This document shows positions 1-12,013 of a stretch of DNA of 64,000 nucleotides, piece after piece. Under the pieces are notes generated by a model, which was not told the origin of the DNA, made no database searches, and was given only the letters and a program-made list of their open reading frames with translations. The position numbers and the translations under genes were made by a program. Source of the stretch: Parasponia andersonii (lineage: Eukaryota; Streptophyta; Magnoliopsida; Rosales; Cannabaceae); assembly GCA_002914805.1 (NCBI GenBank), contig JXTB01000028.1:485728-549727 (forward strand), written 5' to 3'. Each line of letters opens with the position of its first letter. Positions within the stretch are counted from its first letter, which is position 1.

Positions 1-250
1 GACTGTTGAGGTAAGGGTCGCTGTTCCCAGACAGCAGATCCATGGGGCCTCAGACCGCCAGCTGTCGTGGTTGGGGTCTGACTGGCTGGACCGTCTGGGA
101 TCAGCTATGGGGACCCTGGGGCTTCTAACCCCTCCGACTGTTGAGGTAAGGGTCACTGTTTCCAGACAGCAGACCCATGGGGCCTCAGACCGCCAGCTGG
201 CGTGGTTGGGGTCTAACTGGCTGAACCGTTTGGGATTAGTGATGGGCTAT
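1..250. repeat. GC-rich tandem repeat, period 135 bp, about 1.9 copies
   Basis: The unit starting at base 1 begins again at 136 with few substitutions (shared start GACTGTTGAGGTAAGGGTC). The second copy decays near 245. Base composition is much richer in G+C than the following 11 kb. The array probably extends to the left of the window. A 105-codon open frame runs through it but has no recognisable domain, so I do not call it a gene. Confidence 0.8.
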
Positions 251-2219
251 GCCCTAAATTCGAACGACCCAAAAGCCGATGGTGAGATCACGTGCGATCC
301 GCGTGGCCCTTCTCGTAGTACAAGGTTCAGGAACGGGCCCCACAATGAGATTAATTGCAAACATTTTTACTTGGAATTTTATTTGTAACAATCTAAGTTA
401 AAAACTTCAGAAGATCGGAGGTTTTTTTGTTATTTCAGAAAAGTTAAAAGTTAAGGAGCATTTGTGCATAATTCCTATTAAAAATCTTCTTCAGTCTCAC
501 TTTATTATTTTGAGGCACTAAGTGCCTCCTAAACTTTACAGTCGTTGGATTGTTCATACAGTAATCTTTACCTAGTCTAACGGCTATCAACCAGGTGTAG
601 TAGATAAAGGCAATTTTGAATGCCAAAATAAGAAAAAAAAAATTGTAACTTGTATTCTGAATATTTTAGTAAAAATGGTCTTACGTCGTTTTATATGATC
701 GTCTTCTTCACCCATTTGTGCTCTATCCTCTTTCATTCTCCTTTCCTCTGGCTCATTCTATAGAAATCTTAAAATCCATTTCCACCATCCTCTTTCTGGC
801 TTTTACCTTCATGGAACCTAATCTCTAATTATGGAAAAGTCTCTCTCTCAAGAATGGAAAACTCAAAAACAACAAATAAACGTTTTTGGAACCTTGTTTT
901 CTCTCTGTTTTGGGTCTGAGCACCATTCTCTTTCTCTTCACTTATTTGATCGAAATCCTCCATTGATGCCAAGATCTACTACTCCCAAAGATTTATTCGC
1001 CATTCTGATGGACTCAACTGGTTTGTCTCTATATATCTAATTACATCTTCTCCAGTTTTTGGTTCTGTCCTCTCTACTTCAAATCCACTCTTCTTCTTTA
1101 TTTTTTTTTTACCTTTTTTGGGTTGAAATCTTTAGTTGATGATAGTATATACTGCTCACATGGATTTAATGATCGTTGACTATGAGATTCATATTTTCAA
1201 GCTCTATATCATTGGGTTCAAGGTATTTGAACTATTACATCAAATTCGTCTACATCATTTATGATTTGAACTGTGCTATTGATCCTTTTTTGGTTTTTTA
1301 AATTTGTATTTTCCAGTACATTATTACATCGGGTCTATCAATTGGTTTATAGTGCATTGATGGCTGTGTTTGCAAAAATGCATGTAAGATATTTGAGAAA
1401 ATGTCGTAAAAGATTTTATACGCTTTAACTAAGGTGGCACATTTGTGGTGCCCAAAAGGAGTTTATATTATCTGGCTTTTGTGTGTGTGTGTGTGTGTGG
1501 ATGGATATATACGTATCTTTACTATTCATTAATTTTCTATTTCCTTTTCATCTTTGAAATTTACTGATTATCATTCCCTTGGTGAATAATAATATAGACA
1601 AGTGAACGGAATCTTTTCTCGTAAGTGCATATAAAATCTTCTAACCTTTTTGTACGAGATTATACTAGAAATGTTAAATTGTAGGAGATCTTATCTTTAT
1701 ATTTAATAAAAATTTAAAAAAAAAAAAAACTTCTGTAGAAATTGTTTTCGAAAATTGTACAACCAAACGCAAATTCTATGCTTTCAATCTGAAAATTATC
1801 TGAAAACAATTGTACCAAACGAATTTTGAAATATTAAAAAACTTGGATACAATCCTTATTTTCAAATAGAATTTTCTCTTTTTTTTTTTTTGTTGTGTTT
1901 TCAAATCACATACCAAACAAGGCTAGAGTCCCAAATTCTCTAATCCCAAAGAATTGAATTCCTTCTACTTGTTATATAATATGTTTATAATAATCCATGA
2001 CTGAAATCTTTTCTTGGGAGGTTAAAGATTGGTTTACTCACCGATTGTCTATTACCATTGATTTTCATAAATTGATATGGCCAAGAGAAAACGAGATTTG
2101 ATAAGAAAACTTTAATGGGTAACTTTTGAAGTAGAGAATTTGTTCTTGGTCTTATTGATGGGTAAACCATGAAAGTTTATATATTTTTGTAAGAGTCTTA
2201 CACTCTCTTATATTTGCAG
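251..2219. other. Intergenic, AT-rich, no supported gene
   Basis: Nothing codes convincingly here. A 69-codon frame at 831-1040 has no recognisable domain and does not splice plausibly into the downstream DUF212 remnant. A short GT microsatellite lies near 1482-1498, and there is a 17-bp palindrome GAGGCACTAAGTGCCTC near 514-530. Confidence 0.6.
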
Positions 2220-3807
2220 GTATAAAAAAAGGTGGGATCTCAAACAGTTTGTCGGGTCTGATGGAATGCTATCGTCTCATTCTGAAACTGTTATTGCTCT
2301 TGCAGCTGCGATTGGGTTCCGAGAAGGCTTTGGAGAATTGGTGTTGCAATTTCATTTATTTTAACATGCGTAGTGTTACCCCTTCTCCTTCTCCCTTCAT
2401 TCTATTCTTATTGACAGAGAAGTGATACAAATGAGAAGAGTTAAAATTCTAATTTTGATTTAATTTATATGTTGAAAATCATTACGACTCAATACTTCTT
2501 ACGGTGTATATAGTCAGTTAATAATAATCATAGCCTTAGAATACTTTATAACATTTTATAATTCCCTTTTTTTTTCTTGAAGATATCTTATATTCTGGCC
2601 TTGTGGAGAGATCTCTTATGTAAGATGTTGGTTGTAGGTCATGTATGACGCCACTGGATTAAGACTACATACTGAACGCCAAGCAGAGGTTTGATACTTT
2701 TTTTTGGTCCTAGTTTTGTTTTCAGCCGCTACACTGCTTTTCTTCCGGGTCCTTTAGTCTCTTTTTCGAGACTTTTTCCAGGTTCCGAGCTTCAGGGTCT
2801 GTGTGGTATTGTTTTTTGTTTTTAGAATTGTGTTTTCAAAAATGAAAATAAAAATTATTTAATAATGTTTTTAGAAAATAATTGGTATTTGGCAAATATT
2901 TTCTAGAAACATATTTTAGGAAAAAAAAATTATATGAATATAAAAAATTATATTTGTATTATAAAAAAATATTTAGAGAGAAATAAATTAAGAGAGATTG
3001 ACTAAAGATAAATTCAAGTAAGAAAATAAGAAAAAAGAAAGTCACAAGAGAAAATGTAACGAAAGATAATAATAAGAGAAAATGTGATAAGAGAGAATAG
3101 TGGAATAAAAAATGTTAAGAAAAATAGAAGAAAAAAAATAATGAAAACACACAGGAAAGATAAAGTGATAAGAATACATGGGTATAGAAAATAAAGATAA
3201 AAAAGTTATAAAAAATAAAATAACAATAGAGAATGATGAGATATAATGTGATTAAAAAAATGAAGAGATATAAAATGATAGAATAAAATGAGGAGAAAAA
3301 AAATGAATAGAGAGAAAGTGCTCTGAGAGAGAGTGAGGATAGGGAAAGTTATGAGAGAAAATGTGTATATGAAAGTCACATGATTGAAAGAAATTTTTTT
3401 TTCAAAAAAAAAATATTAAGAAAATACATTGAAAACAATATTTTGTTATTCTCTTAATTTTTTGTTTTCTTTAATTCTGTTTTTTAAAATTATTCTCAGA
3501 AAACAATGTCAAACATCTTTACTTATTTTCAGAGAACAGTTTTCTAATTTTAAAACAAAAAATTATTTTTTAATTATGACGTCAAACAACCTTTTAGTTT
3601 TTTTGTCTTTCAAGTGTTTGCTAGTTGTCCTAGTTTCCAAAAAAAAATTTTAGCTTAGCTTTTTAAGGTTGTATTGGTTGCATTTATTCATTATGTATGT
3701 TTTAGGCTTTGAATCAAATTGTGTTTGAACTTCCTGGTGAGCATCCTTTAGCTAGAACCACACAACCTCCACTGGTCAGCGCTCCTCACTGCCAACGTCT
3801 TCTACAG
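2220..3807 (+). pseudogene. Broken DUF212 (acid phosphatase/haloperoxidase-related, PAP2-like membrane) gene fragment
   Basis: Three exon-like blocks follow AG acceptors: 2220-2349, 2638-2688 and 3706-3807. The first reads KRWDLKQFVGSDGM then LSSHSETVIALAAAIGF. This corresponds to the family signature around GMPSSHSATVTAL, with P to L and A to E changes. The second reads VMYDATGLRLHTERQAE and the third ALNQIVFELPGEHPLA, both family hallmarks in the right order. The exon expected between blocks one and two (a hydrophobic segment of about 14 residues) is missing, and frame one runs to a stop at 2362-2364. The N-terminal and C-terminal membrane segments are absent, and block three becomes unrecognisable after the HPLA motif. 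The family is a plant and bacterial membrane protein group of unclear biochemical role. I read this as a decayed gene copy; a heavily rearranged live gene is less likely. Confidence 0.65.
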
Positions 3808-3878
3808 GTTCGGCTTTAATCTTTTGTCATCTCTTTTTTAATTACCTATTTTTATCTTCGATTTTGTTCGAGTGATTC

Positions 3879-3881
<3 letters not shown>

Positions 3882-3932
<51 letters not shown>
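3882..3932. repeat. (AT)n microsatellite
   Basis: About 50 bp of uninterrupted AT dinucleotides directly downstream of the DUF212 remnant. It is length-unstable and error-prone in assembly. Confidence 0.9.
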
Positions 3933-3936
<4 letters not shown>

Positions 3937-4181
3937 TTATTTTTGGTTTTGGGGGATTTAATCCCATTTTGTTCACCTAAGATGGGTAAACCCATTCATC
4001 AAAGAGGAAATAATAAAATAGAAAAAAAGCAAGTCTCAGACTGAACTTTTTCTTTTTTCTTTTAAATTGAAGTTTCCTTTAGCTGGATTGAGTAGTTAAT
4101 GTAATCTTTGACTTCAATTTTTTTTAATAAATGGTGTTGTTGTTTTGCTTTGTATATTAAATGGGTTTTTGAGATACAAAT

Positions 4182-5337
4182 ACAGATGTCAAATAGGTTG
4201 TGCCGTACCGGTATAGCCCGTAATTTATAAGTCCGCTCGTATTTTGTGTCATGTTTAGCATGGCCCAACAAAGCATTGTGCCGTGCTCGTGCTCGTATTG
4301 TATGACTTTTGAGCCAATTTTCAAAACTCTAGGCCTGGCATAGTCCACAAGCATAAGCACATCTCGTGTTATGCTCGTGTTGTATCGTGTTCATGTTTGT
4401 GCTTGTGTTTATGCTAGACTCATATTATGTCGAGCACAATGAGCCCAATATACTAACGTATCTTTATATCTGATTTTGATCCAGCCATTAAATTATTGCG
4501 GTAGTCAATATTTTATGAAATTTTAAAAGTTAATTAATTAAAATTTTATATTTTGATTTAAAACGATAACAAAAATATGTAATATACATATATACCCATA
4601 ATTATTTGGGTAAAAAATATTCAATTAAAAATCACTAATGTAAACTTTTTTTAAAAATAAATAACAAGAAAAGTGAGTTTATTTATAAGCAAAAATAAAA
4701 AAGACATAAAAAATTTTCAAATATAAATAATATAATAAAATTCTTGTGTGGAAATATTATTTTTTTCGTCAAAATAATTTGAATACATCCTAATTAGGTT
4801 CATAAGTATCCAAACTAGTATTATTTGCATATTCTCATAATTTTATTTAGTAAGGTTTTGTTTTTTTTTTTTTGGTTCAAATTATGTGAATTAGCATATG
4901 TTCTATAAGAGAACAAATCTTTAAAAATTTTAATATTAGTTTATCTATTTTGGTGTGAGATTCAGAATCAATTTTTATTTAGCACTTGATATTTTCTACT
5001 AGTAATTATTAGTATTATTTTTTTTAGTATGTAAAATTGGTCATTTAAGTAGACAAAAAAGAATTTGTCATTTAAGTCTTTAAGATTGTTAAAATAATAA
5101 ATAAATATTTTTAAAAATACTTTAAGTCGTGCTTTTGGGTCGTGCTCGTGCCCAAGATCATGTTGTGTTGTGCTAGCCCATAGTACCCAAAAATTAGAGT
5201 TCGGCACGACCCAACACTTCGTGCCATGCTTGGCACGTCTCAAAGCCACTTCGTGACACGGTGTCGTGCGCAACACAGATTTTTTCATATCGTGCTCTCG
5301 TGCCAAATGAGCGGTCCAATCTATTTGACATCTCTAA
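4182..5337. mobile_element. Non-autonomous hAT-like DNA transposon with 8-bp target duplication
   Basis: The left end reads acagatgtcaaatagg. The right end read on the opposite strand begins ttagagatgtcaaatag, giving imperfect terminal inverted repeats. Both ends are flanked by ATACAAAT (4174-4181 and 5338-5345), an 8-bp duplication typical of the hAT superfamily. Subterminal regions are full of short GTGCTCGTG/GGCACGA-type motifs on both sides, and the centre is plain AT-rich DNA. No transposase frame is present, so it would depend on an autonomous relative. It sits downstream of the last DUF212 exon remnant. Confidence 0.75.
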
Positions 5338-5480
5338 ATACAAATGACAAATATTTTACTGTATATTGAATATTTAAATCAGGTTAATAGGAATAAAAGT
5401 CATTTGAATTCTAAATTACAATTCTGGGTAATTCAATTATAATATAAACTATTGCAATCTATCTTTTATCTATATCTTTG

Positions 5481-5629
5481 AACGATAGATATAACCCTAG
5501 TTTAAATGTTTTTGATTTGCAGTATGCTCGGTCACTAAAAGAAGAAGGACGTGGAACGATAAATATAACCCTAGTTTAAATGTTTTTTATTTCCAGTATG
5601 CTCAGTCACTAAGGGAGAAAGAGGACTTG
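5481..5629 (+). repeat. Tandem duplication, period 74 bp, each copy with a splice-acceptor-like site
   Basis: The segment starting AACGATAGATATAACCCTAG at 5481 starts again at 5555 with a few differences. Each copy ends in a T-rich tract, then CAG followed by TATGCTCGGTCACTAA or TATGCTCAGTCACTAA. This looks like an intron end plus exon start duplicated in tandem. The short peptide (YARSLKEE / YAQSLREK) is not recognised. It may be a lost exon of the upstream DUF212 remnant or of another decayed gene. Confidence 0.6.
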
Positions 5630-6484
5630 GTGTCAAAACTATTATATTTCCAAACAATATTCAAATCAATAGGTATACATAAGCCTATTCTAATGCATTT
5701 GTTTGTTCCTAGAAATTAGGTTGCCAGATCAAATAAAACTGTAACTAATATTAATAATATCTTAATGAATGCTTTTGTAGTTGAATGAATGAAACTGTCT
5801 TCATTTGCAGACCACAATCTGTATTTGACGGTTTTCTAGACATTGGGGTTTTATTCTAGAAATATTGCAAATAAGATGGCTTTGCCTTTACTTGTTCAAA
5901 TAATTATAAACCATAGGCATTTCTTTTATTTGAAGATGATCTACGACTTGGGCATCGCTTTTTTGCTTTTAGCCCATTTCAATTTCTAAATGGGCTAATT
6001 GAATTAATCACCATGAATGGTCCATTATGTTTGTTCGGCTTCATCCATGAATCGATAATTTTTTAGGAAATTTGATTTTATATGATAAATTTCAAAAAAA
6101 GTCATGAAACATCATGGATTCTGAAATTTTTTGAAAAATCTAAATTTATTTAGAAAAATATATTTTGAAATTGTTTGAAAATTTTGGATTTATTTAGAAA
6201 AATATTACTTTTAAAAATATTTTAAAAAATTTATTTTTTATTAATTGATGAAATATGTGAGGTAACCAGTCAAGTTACCTGAAATAAATTTGAGACTAGA
6301 TATCTCAAGAAACTCGATTAGTTATAATTGAAAAATATCAACTTTAAAAAGGTAGTAAATTCTAAATATTTTTATAAATTCTTATTTTTCTACAAGACTT
6401 TTTAAAAAGTGCTATTTGTCTAAAACTATTCAGAATTTTTCAAAAAATTCAGCTCACTCGGGATTTTTCAATTTTTTGGATGTT
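5630..6484. other. AT-rich intergenic DNA, no gene seen
   Basis: No frame of useful length and no recognisable element. Around 5960-6040 there is a short block (gcccatttcaatttc, atgggctaattg) resembling the spacer blocks of the repeat that starts near 6485, so this may be the worn edge of that array. Confidence 0.5.
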
Positions 6485-9400
6485 GGCCCATAATTTTTAA
6501 TCAAAAAAATTGCATGTGAGATTATGAGTAATAATAATAAATTATTATGTGTTTTCACTTAACGTTTCATAAGTATTCACTTTGTATCTAATTTGAGCAT
6601 TATACAATAATAAATTAGTGTGTATTTTCACTTAACATTTCATAAATATTCACTTTGTATCTAATTTGAGTATTGTATAATATGTAACAGTGTTATACTT
6701 AGTACGATAATCTATTACTTTATCACAATATACTCAAATTTACTAAATTAAAGAATATTATAACTAAGTAGTGAACAATTATTCATTGTGTATCTAATTT
6801 GATCATGAAGTAATATATTTTTATGTTATTTAAATATTATACTCAATCATTTTTTCATATTATGAATAGTGATATTATATTAATTTAAATTTTTACTTAA
6901 TTTTAGAATTCTCCTCTATTTTTTAAATAATTTTGGTATGGAACAATATGCAATAATATTATACGAAGTACTCTAGTAACTTACTTTATCACATTGTAAT
7001 CAATGATATTAAAATAATAAAATTTGTCATTAGTTAATGCAAAGTTATTCATTTTATATCTAATTTCATTACGAGTATATAGGTAACAGTGTTATAGTAA
7101 CTATTATAATCACCTATTTAATGAGATTATGAATTTTAACATAATTTTACAAAATTTATCCACTTTCTATTACAATATGAGAGGATATGTAATAGTGTTA
7201 CACTAAGTAGTTTAGTAAGTTAGTTTGTCACAATATACCCAAATATATTAAATGAATTATATTTTTCATTAATTAGTATAAAGTCCTTCAATTTAAAACT
7301 AATATAAACATAAAACAATTTAAAATAGTGTTATAAATACTCTAGCCACTTACTTTGCCATATTATAGTCAAATATATTAAATTTATTTCGTTTCTTAGT
7401 AATTAGTGTAAAAACATTCAATTTAAATTTAATTTAACGACAAGATAATTATTTAAAATGTTATACTAAATACTCTAATCACCTGCGTTGTCACTATACA
7501 CTCGAGTATATTAGATTAATCTTATTTTTCCTAATTAGTACAAAGTTATTTAATTTAAATTAATTTGACCATAAGATAATATGTAAATATTATTATACTA
7601 AATATTATAATCACTTATTTTGTAACATTATACTCAAATAGATTAAATTAATTATATTTCTCATTAATTAGTTCAAAGTTATTCAATTTATTTCTTTAAC
7701 TAAAAGTTACTCAATTTGTATCTAATTTGATCGTCAAGCAATATTTAATATTGTTAAAAAAGATATATATGTATGTTATTTTAGTTATATTTTTTATTAT
7801 TTGATTTATACTTGTCTTAATAAATTTACAATCGTTAGTTTGTTATATTATAAATAATAAATTTATTTTATTTTTTTAGTATGTATATATATAATTATTA
7901 ACTTTTTTTGGGCATTAAAGTCAAGATTACATTATTATTTTAAACAATGTAAAAAAACTGAATTTATCTATATTGTATGACTATTTTAATGTGTATATAT
8001 AAGATACATATTATATCTTAAATTATCATTTAAGCTTTTTTTATAAATTTTTTACGCATTATTTAAAGTTTTTTATATGACCAATAATATGAGCATTACT
8101 ATAATATTATTGCATCATTAAACAATATCATTCACATTGCTATTATTAAAATTAATGTCACAAATATATATATATATATATATATATATTTATTTATATA
8201 TATATATAAAAAAATGAGGGCAGGGCCATTCATTTTTAACTAAATAAAACTATTGTGAGTAAGAGTGCTTGTCAATCCAACTTATCATTTTACTTGGGTT
8301 AGACCAAAATGACTCAAGAAGACATAAAATATGCCAAAACCAATGAATTAGCTTAATAAATTCAGCATTATAAATGACTCATTGTTTTTAATCAACCCAG
8401 CCCTTGAATCAATCATTTTCTTATAAATAATTGTTAATTACATATGAGATTATGATTAGTGATGGTAGATTAATATTGACTTTCACTTAACTTTACATTA
8501 TTCATCCACTTTATATTTAATTTAGGCATTATACAATATGTAGTTATGTATACTAAATATGATAACCAATTTATCACAATAAACTCAAATATGTTAAATT
8601 CATGATGTTTATAATTAATTAGTGCATAAGTATTCATTTTTTATCTAATTTAATCGTGATGGAATACATATTAGTGTTGTTATAAGTATTATACTTCCTT
8701 ATTTTGTGATATTATGATTGATAATACTAGATTAATTTTAATTATTATTTAATTTTATAAATTATCTTCCATTTTTCGAATAATTTTAGAATGGGACAAT
8801 ATGCAATAGTATTAAACTAATTATTCTAGTGACTTACTTTATAACATTATGATATTAAATTAATAAAATTTCTCACAAATTAGTACAAAGTCATTCATTT
8901 AGTATCTAATTACATCATGGGTTAATATGTAATAGTATTATGATAAGTACTATAGTCACATACTTCGCGAGATTATGATTAGTGATAATTGATTAGTATG
9001 AATTTCTTCTTAATTTAGCAAAACTCATCTACTTTTTATTACATTTGAATATAAGACAATTTGTAATAAGGTTATACTAAATACTTTACTTACTTTGTCA
9101 CATTATACGTAAAGATATTGAATTATTTTAGTTTCTCACTAATTAGTACAATATATAATTATTGTTTATAAAGTAATATAATTGATGATAGCTTTATAAT
9201 TTGACCATGAAAAAAAAAAATATATATATATATATATATTAGTGTTAAACAAAATATAGTATACAATTACGTTATCACATTATACTCAAAATAGATTAAA
9301 TTAATTACATTTATCACTAATTAATTTAACACCATTCAATTTAACTCTTATTTGACCATGAGTAATATATATTAGAATTAAGCTACCTATTATAATCACC

Positions 9401-11110
9401 TATTTTTAATATAATCGATACTTATTTTATCACATTTTACAATATATATTAAATTAATCAAATATATTACTAATTAGTGCAAATTCATTCAATTTAAAAC
9501 TAATTTCACTATACTAGAATATGTAAATATAATCATATACAAAGTATAATTATCACTTAATTTGTCATATTATATTCAAATACACCATACTAAGTAATAT
9601 ACTCATCTACTTTGTGATATTGGGATTAATGACAATATAGTAACATGATTTTTCTCCTACTTTTACAAAATCAGTCAAGTTTATTCCTAATTTTAACATG
9701 TCACCATATGTAATATTAAAGGTTATTAATAAACCTACCCAATTTTTCATATTTTACTTTATCATATCAAGTTAACTAAATTTCGCACTAATTTTACTCA
9801 TTTTGTGAAGTACTAATCAATTTTCTCTCACTAATTATTTAAATGAATTAACATCATTCTATATTTTTTTTTTCATGACTTCAATCAGACTTATTACTAA
9901 TAAGAACAAATTTACTTAAATTACTAATTTTAATAGAATAATGAAAAAAATATATTTTACTAATTAAGCCAAGTTAATTATAAATAGGAAAGATTCATTC
10001 GTCTTCTACTAAATGAGCTGTTTAGATTTGGTAGCCAATCTACTTATTTTACTTGGGTTGGGCCAGAATAACTTAAAAAGCATAATAGGTGCTCAAGGCC
10101 AGTTCACTGATTGAATAAGTTAATCATCTTGCACGACCCACCATCCTTCATTGGCTTGGCCCTTATTTCTTCAATACTAACATAACAAAAAAAGTTAATC
10201 ATATGATAGATTAGCTTAAATTATAATAGAATAATGTGCATTTTCACTAAACTTAGTAGAATTTATCCACTATGGACAAAACTTGGGCATTGTAACAAAA
10301 AAATAATTATTAAGTTATTGAAATTTACATCTAATTAGTGCACAATTATTTATTTTGTTTTATAATGTAACCTATTTTCTCATATAATACTTTAGATTTG
10401 GCACTCCATTAGGTTATTTTGTCCCTAAGTTAAAAGTGTAATTGTGTTATCTTAAGTAATCCAAATTACCTACTTAGTTAGATTATGAGTGGGTAAATTA
10501 TAGCTTATTTTAGCTAAAATGATCCATAATCTATACACTCGAGCACAAGACCATTTGTGATAGTGTTATTGTGAGTAGTAATCTATTAACTTACTTTTTC
10601 ACATTGTAATCTTATTTATTAAACTAATTACATTTCCTACTAATTAGTTCAAATTCATTCAATCCAAATTTAATTTTACTATTATGCAATATATAATAGA
10701 GTTAAGCTAAGTACAATAATCACCTACTTTCTGATATAATTATTAGTTATTTAAACTAATTTAAAATTTCACTATATTTTTGCTAAATTTATAAATTTTA
10801 TATCCAATTTTAGCATTGGAAAATATGCAATAACATTAGTATAGGTAAAATATTCACCTATATTGTGAGATTAGGAATAATGAGAATATTACTGTCATTT
10901 TTCTCTTATTTTGTAAAATTATCCAATTTTCCCCTATTTTCAACATGCACGAAATTTAATTTAAGCTAATGAATATACTCAGCCAATTTGCCATATAAAG
11001 TAAATTTCTAACTAAGATATCACATTTTGTGACATACTACTCAATTATCACTTACTAAATCATTATATTAGATTAAATTATATACAATTCTTTATTCATC
11101 ATTGGACCTA
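6485..11110. repeat. Degenerate AT-rich repeat array with higher-order structure (about 1.8 kb period, three copies)
   Basis: A roughly 140-170 bp motif recurs many times with drift. It consists of a 'taatagtgttatactaagta' part, then 'cttactttgtcacattatac', then 'aaattaattatatttctcat', then 'caatttaaatctaatttga'. On top of this, a distinctive block containing 'ggccc' followed by 'tgagattatga..agt', 'ttttcacttaac' and 'ttatccactt' appears near 6485, 8399 and 10158, spacing about 1.91 and 1.76 kb. Copies two and three are preceded by a shared block with 'ttttacttgggtt' (near 8290 and 10056). Almost no open frames occur. It could be an old satellite-like array or the non-coding body of a large transposon. 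Confidence 0.65.
8165..8210. repeat. Imperfect (AT)n microsatellite
   Basis: Runs of AT with a central TTTATT interruption inside the AT-rich array. A similar shorter AT run lies near 9221-9238. Confidence 0.85.
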
Positions 11111-12013
11111 TTACTAATAAGAATAAATATAATTAATTTACAATTTCGACGGGAAGATAAAAATAATACAAAAATAACAAAGGACATTAATTTATCACAA
11201 CGGCATTAAAAATCTCATTTAGAACTTGAAACAACAACTATTTCTCAAATTAACATTGAAAATTTAATTTACAACGCAATAAACTCTCAAAATGATGTAG
11301 AAAATTGTCATTATAACTCAAATACTTACCCCCTAATGCATAATTCTTGAACTTCAATGCAAAATATTTGTAATTTAATAGTTTGTCAGCGTCCAAAATA
11401 ATCAATGTGCATAAAATGAATAATAATTTTGTAGTAACTTTACAATTTTAATTCCTAACTTTTTTTTTAAATAATATTTTATGTCATTAATTTTACACTA
11501 TTATTCTTCGAAAGCTACTTTCACTTTTCCAAGATTTTGTTTTGTCAATTTACCGATTATTTCTTTTGATTATCACTTGCTACTCTAGGTAAACATCCTT
11601 CTCATATTTTTGTCCAGTCCGTGAGGCACCAAGTGCCTCAAAAGTACACTTAGGATGTGAGAATTTGCCAAAAATCAAAGATCAAAGTTGTAACACAATC
11701 TAAGTTAAAAACTTTATAAGACTGAAAAGTGATGCAACTTGTCCTCCATTGTCCAGTACGGTTTTAATTGGAAAACATCTCTCTTTCTTGTTTCTATCCC
11801 GTTCCCGCATATAAACAAGGTGACCTGCTTATTTGCCGCCCTATGTGTCGGGTCGTTCTTTTGCTTCTTCTGACTCGAACCACAGTTTTGATTTGTATGT
11901 TTTCTGGCCTAACGCTTGATCTAAAACCCTCTAATCTAGTTTCTTTCTACTCTGACAAGACTTTTCTTTGTTTCTACTAGGACAAGACTTTTCTTTGTAC
12001 GGAGAAGAAGAGC
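11111..12013. other. Intergenic region and probable promoter/5' leader of the QTRT2-like gene
   Basis: AT-rich until about 11750, then less so. A palindrome near 11624-11640 (GAGGCACCAAGTGCCTC) and a nearby 'aatctaagttaaaaactt' block echo sequences near 514-530 and 391-408. The stretch 11768-12013 has open frames but no recognised domain and probably includes the 5' leader of the gene starting at 12014. An imperfect direct repeat around 'acaagacttttctttgt' occurs at 11956-11972 and 11982-11998. Confidence 0.5.

Noticed and set aside
71..388. 105-codon open frame at the left edge
   Set aside because: It runs through a tandem repeat, has no domain, and ends in unrelated AT-rich DNA.
831..1040. 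69-codon frame beginning with an ATG near a CT-rich leader
   Set aside because: I tested it as a first exon of the DUF212 remnant, but its peptide has none of that family's N-terminal membrane features.
3880..11100. Regular AT-rich repeats considered as a CRISPR-like or direct-repeat array
   Set aside because: Units are degenerate, contiguous and AT-rich in a plant nuclear context, without uniform repeats and unique spacers.
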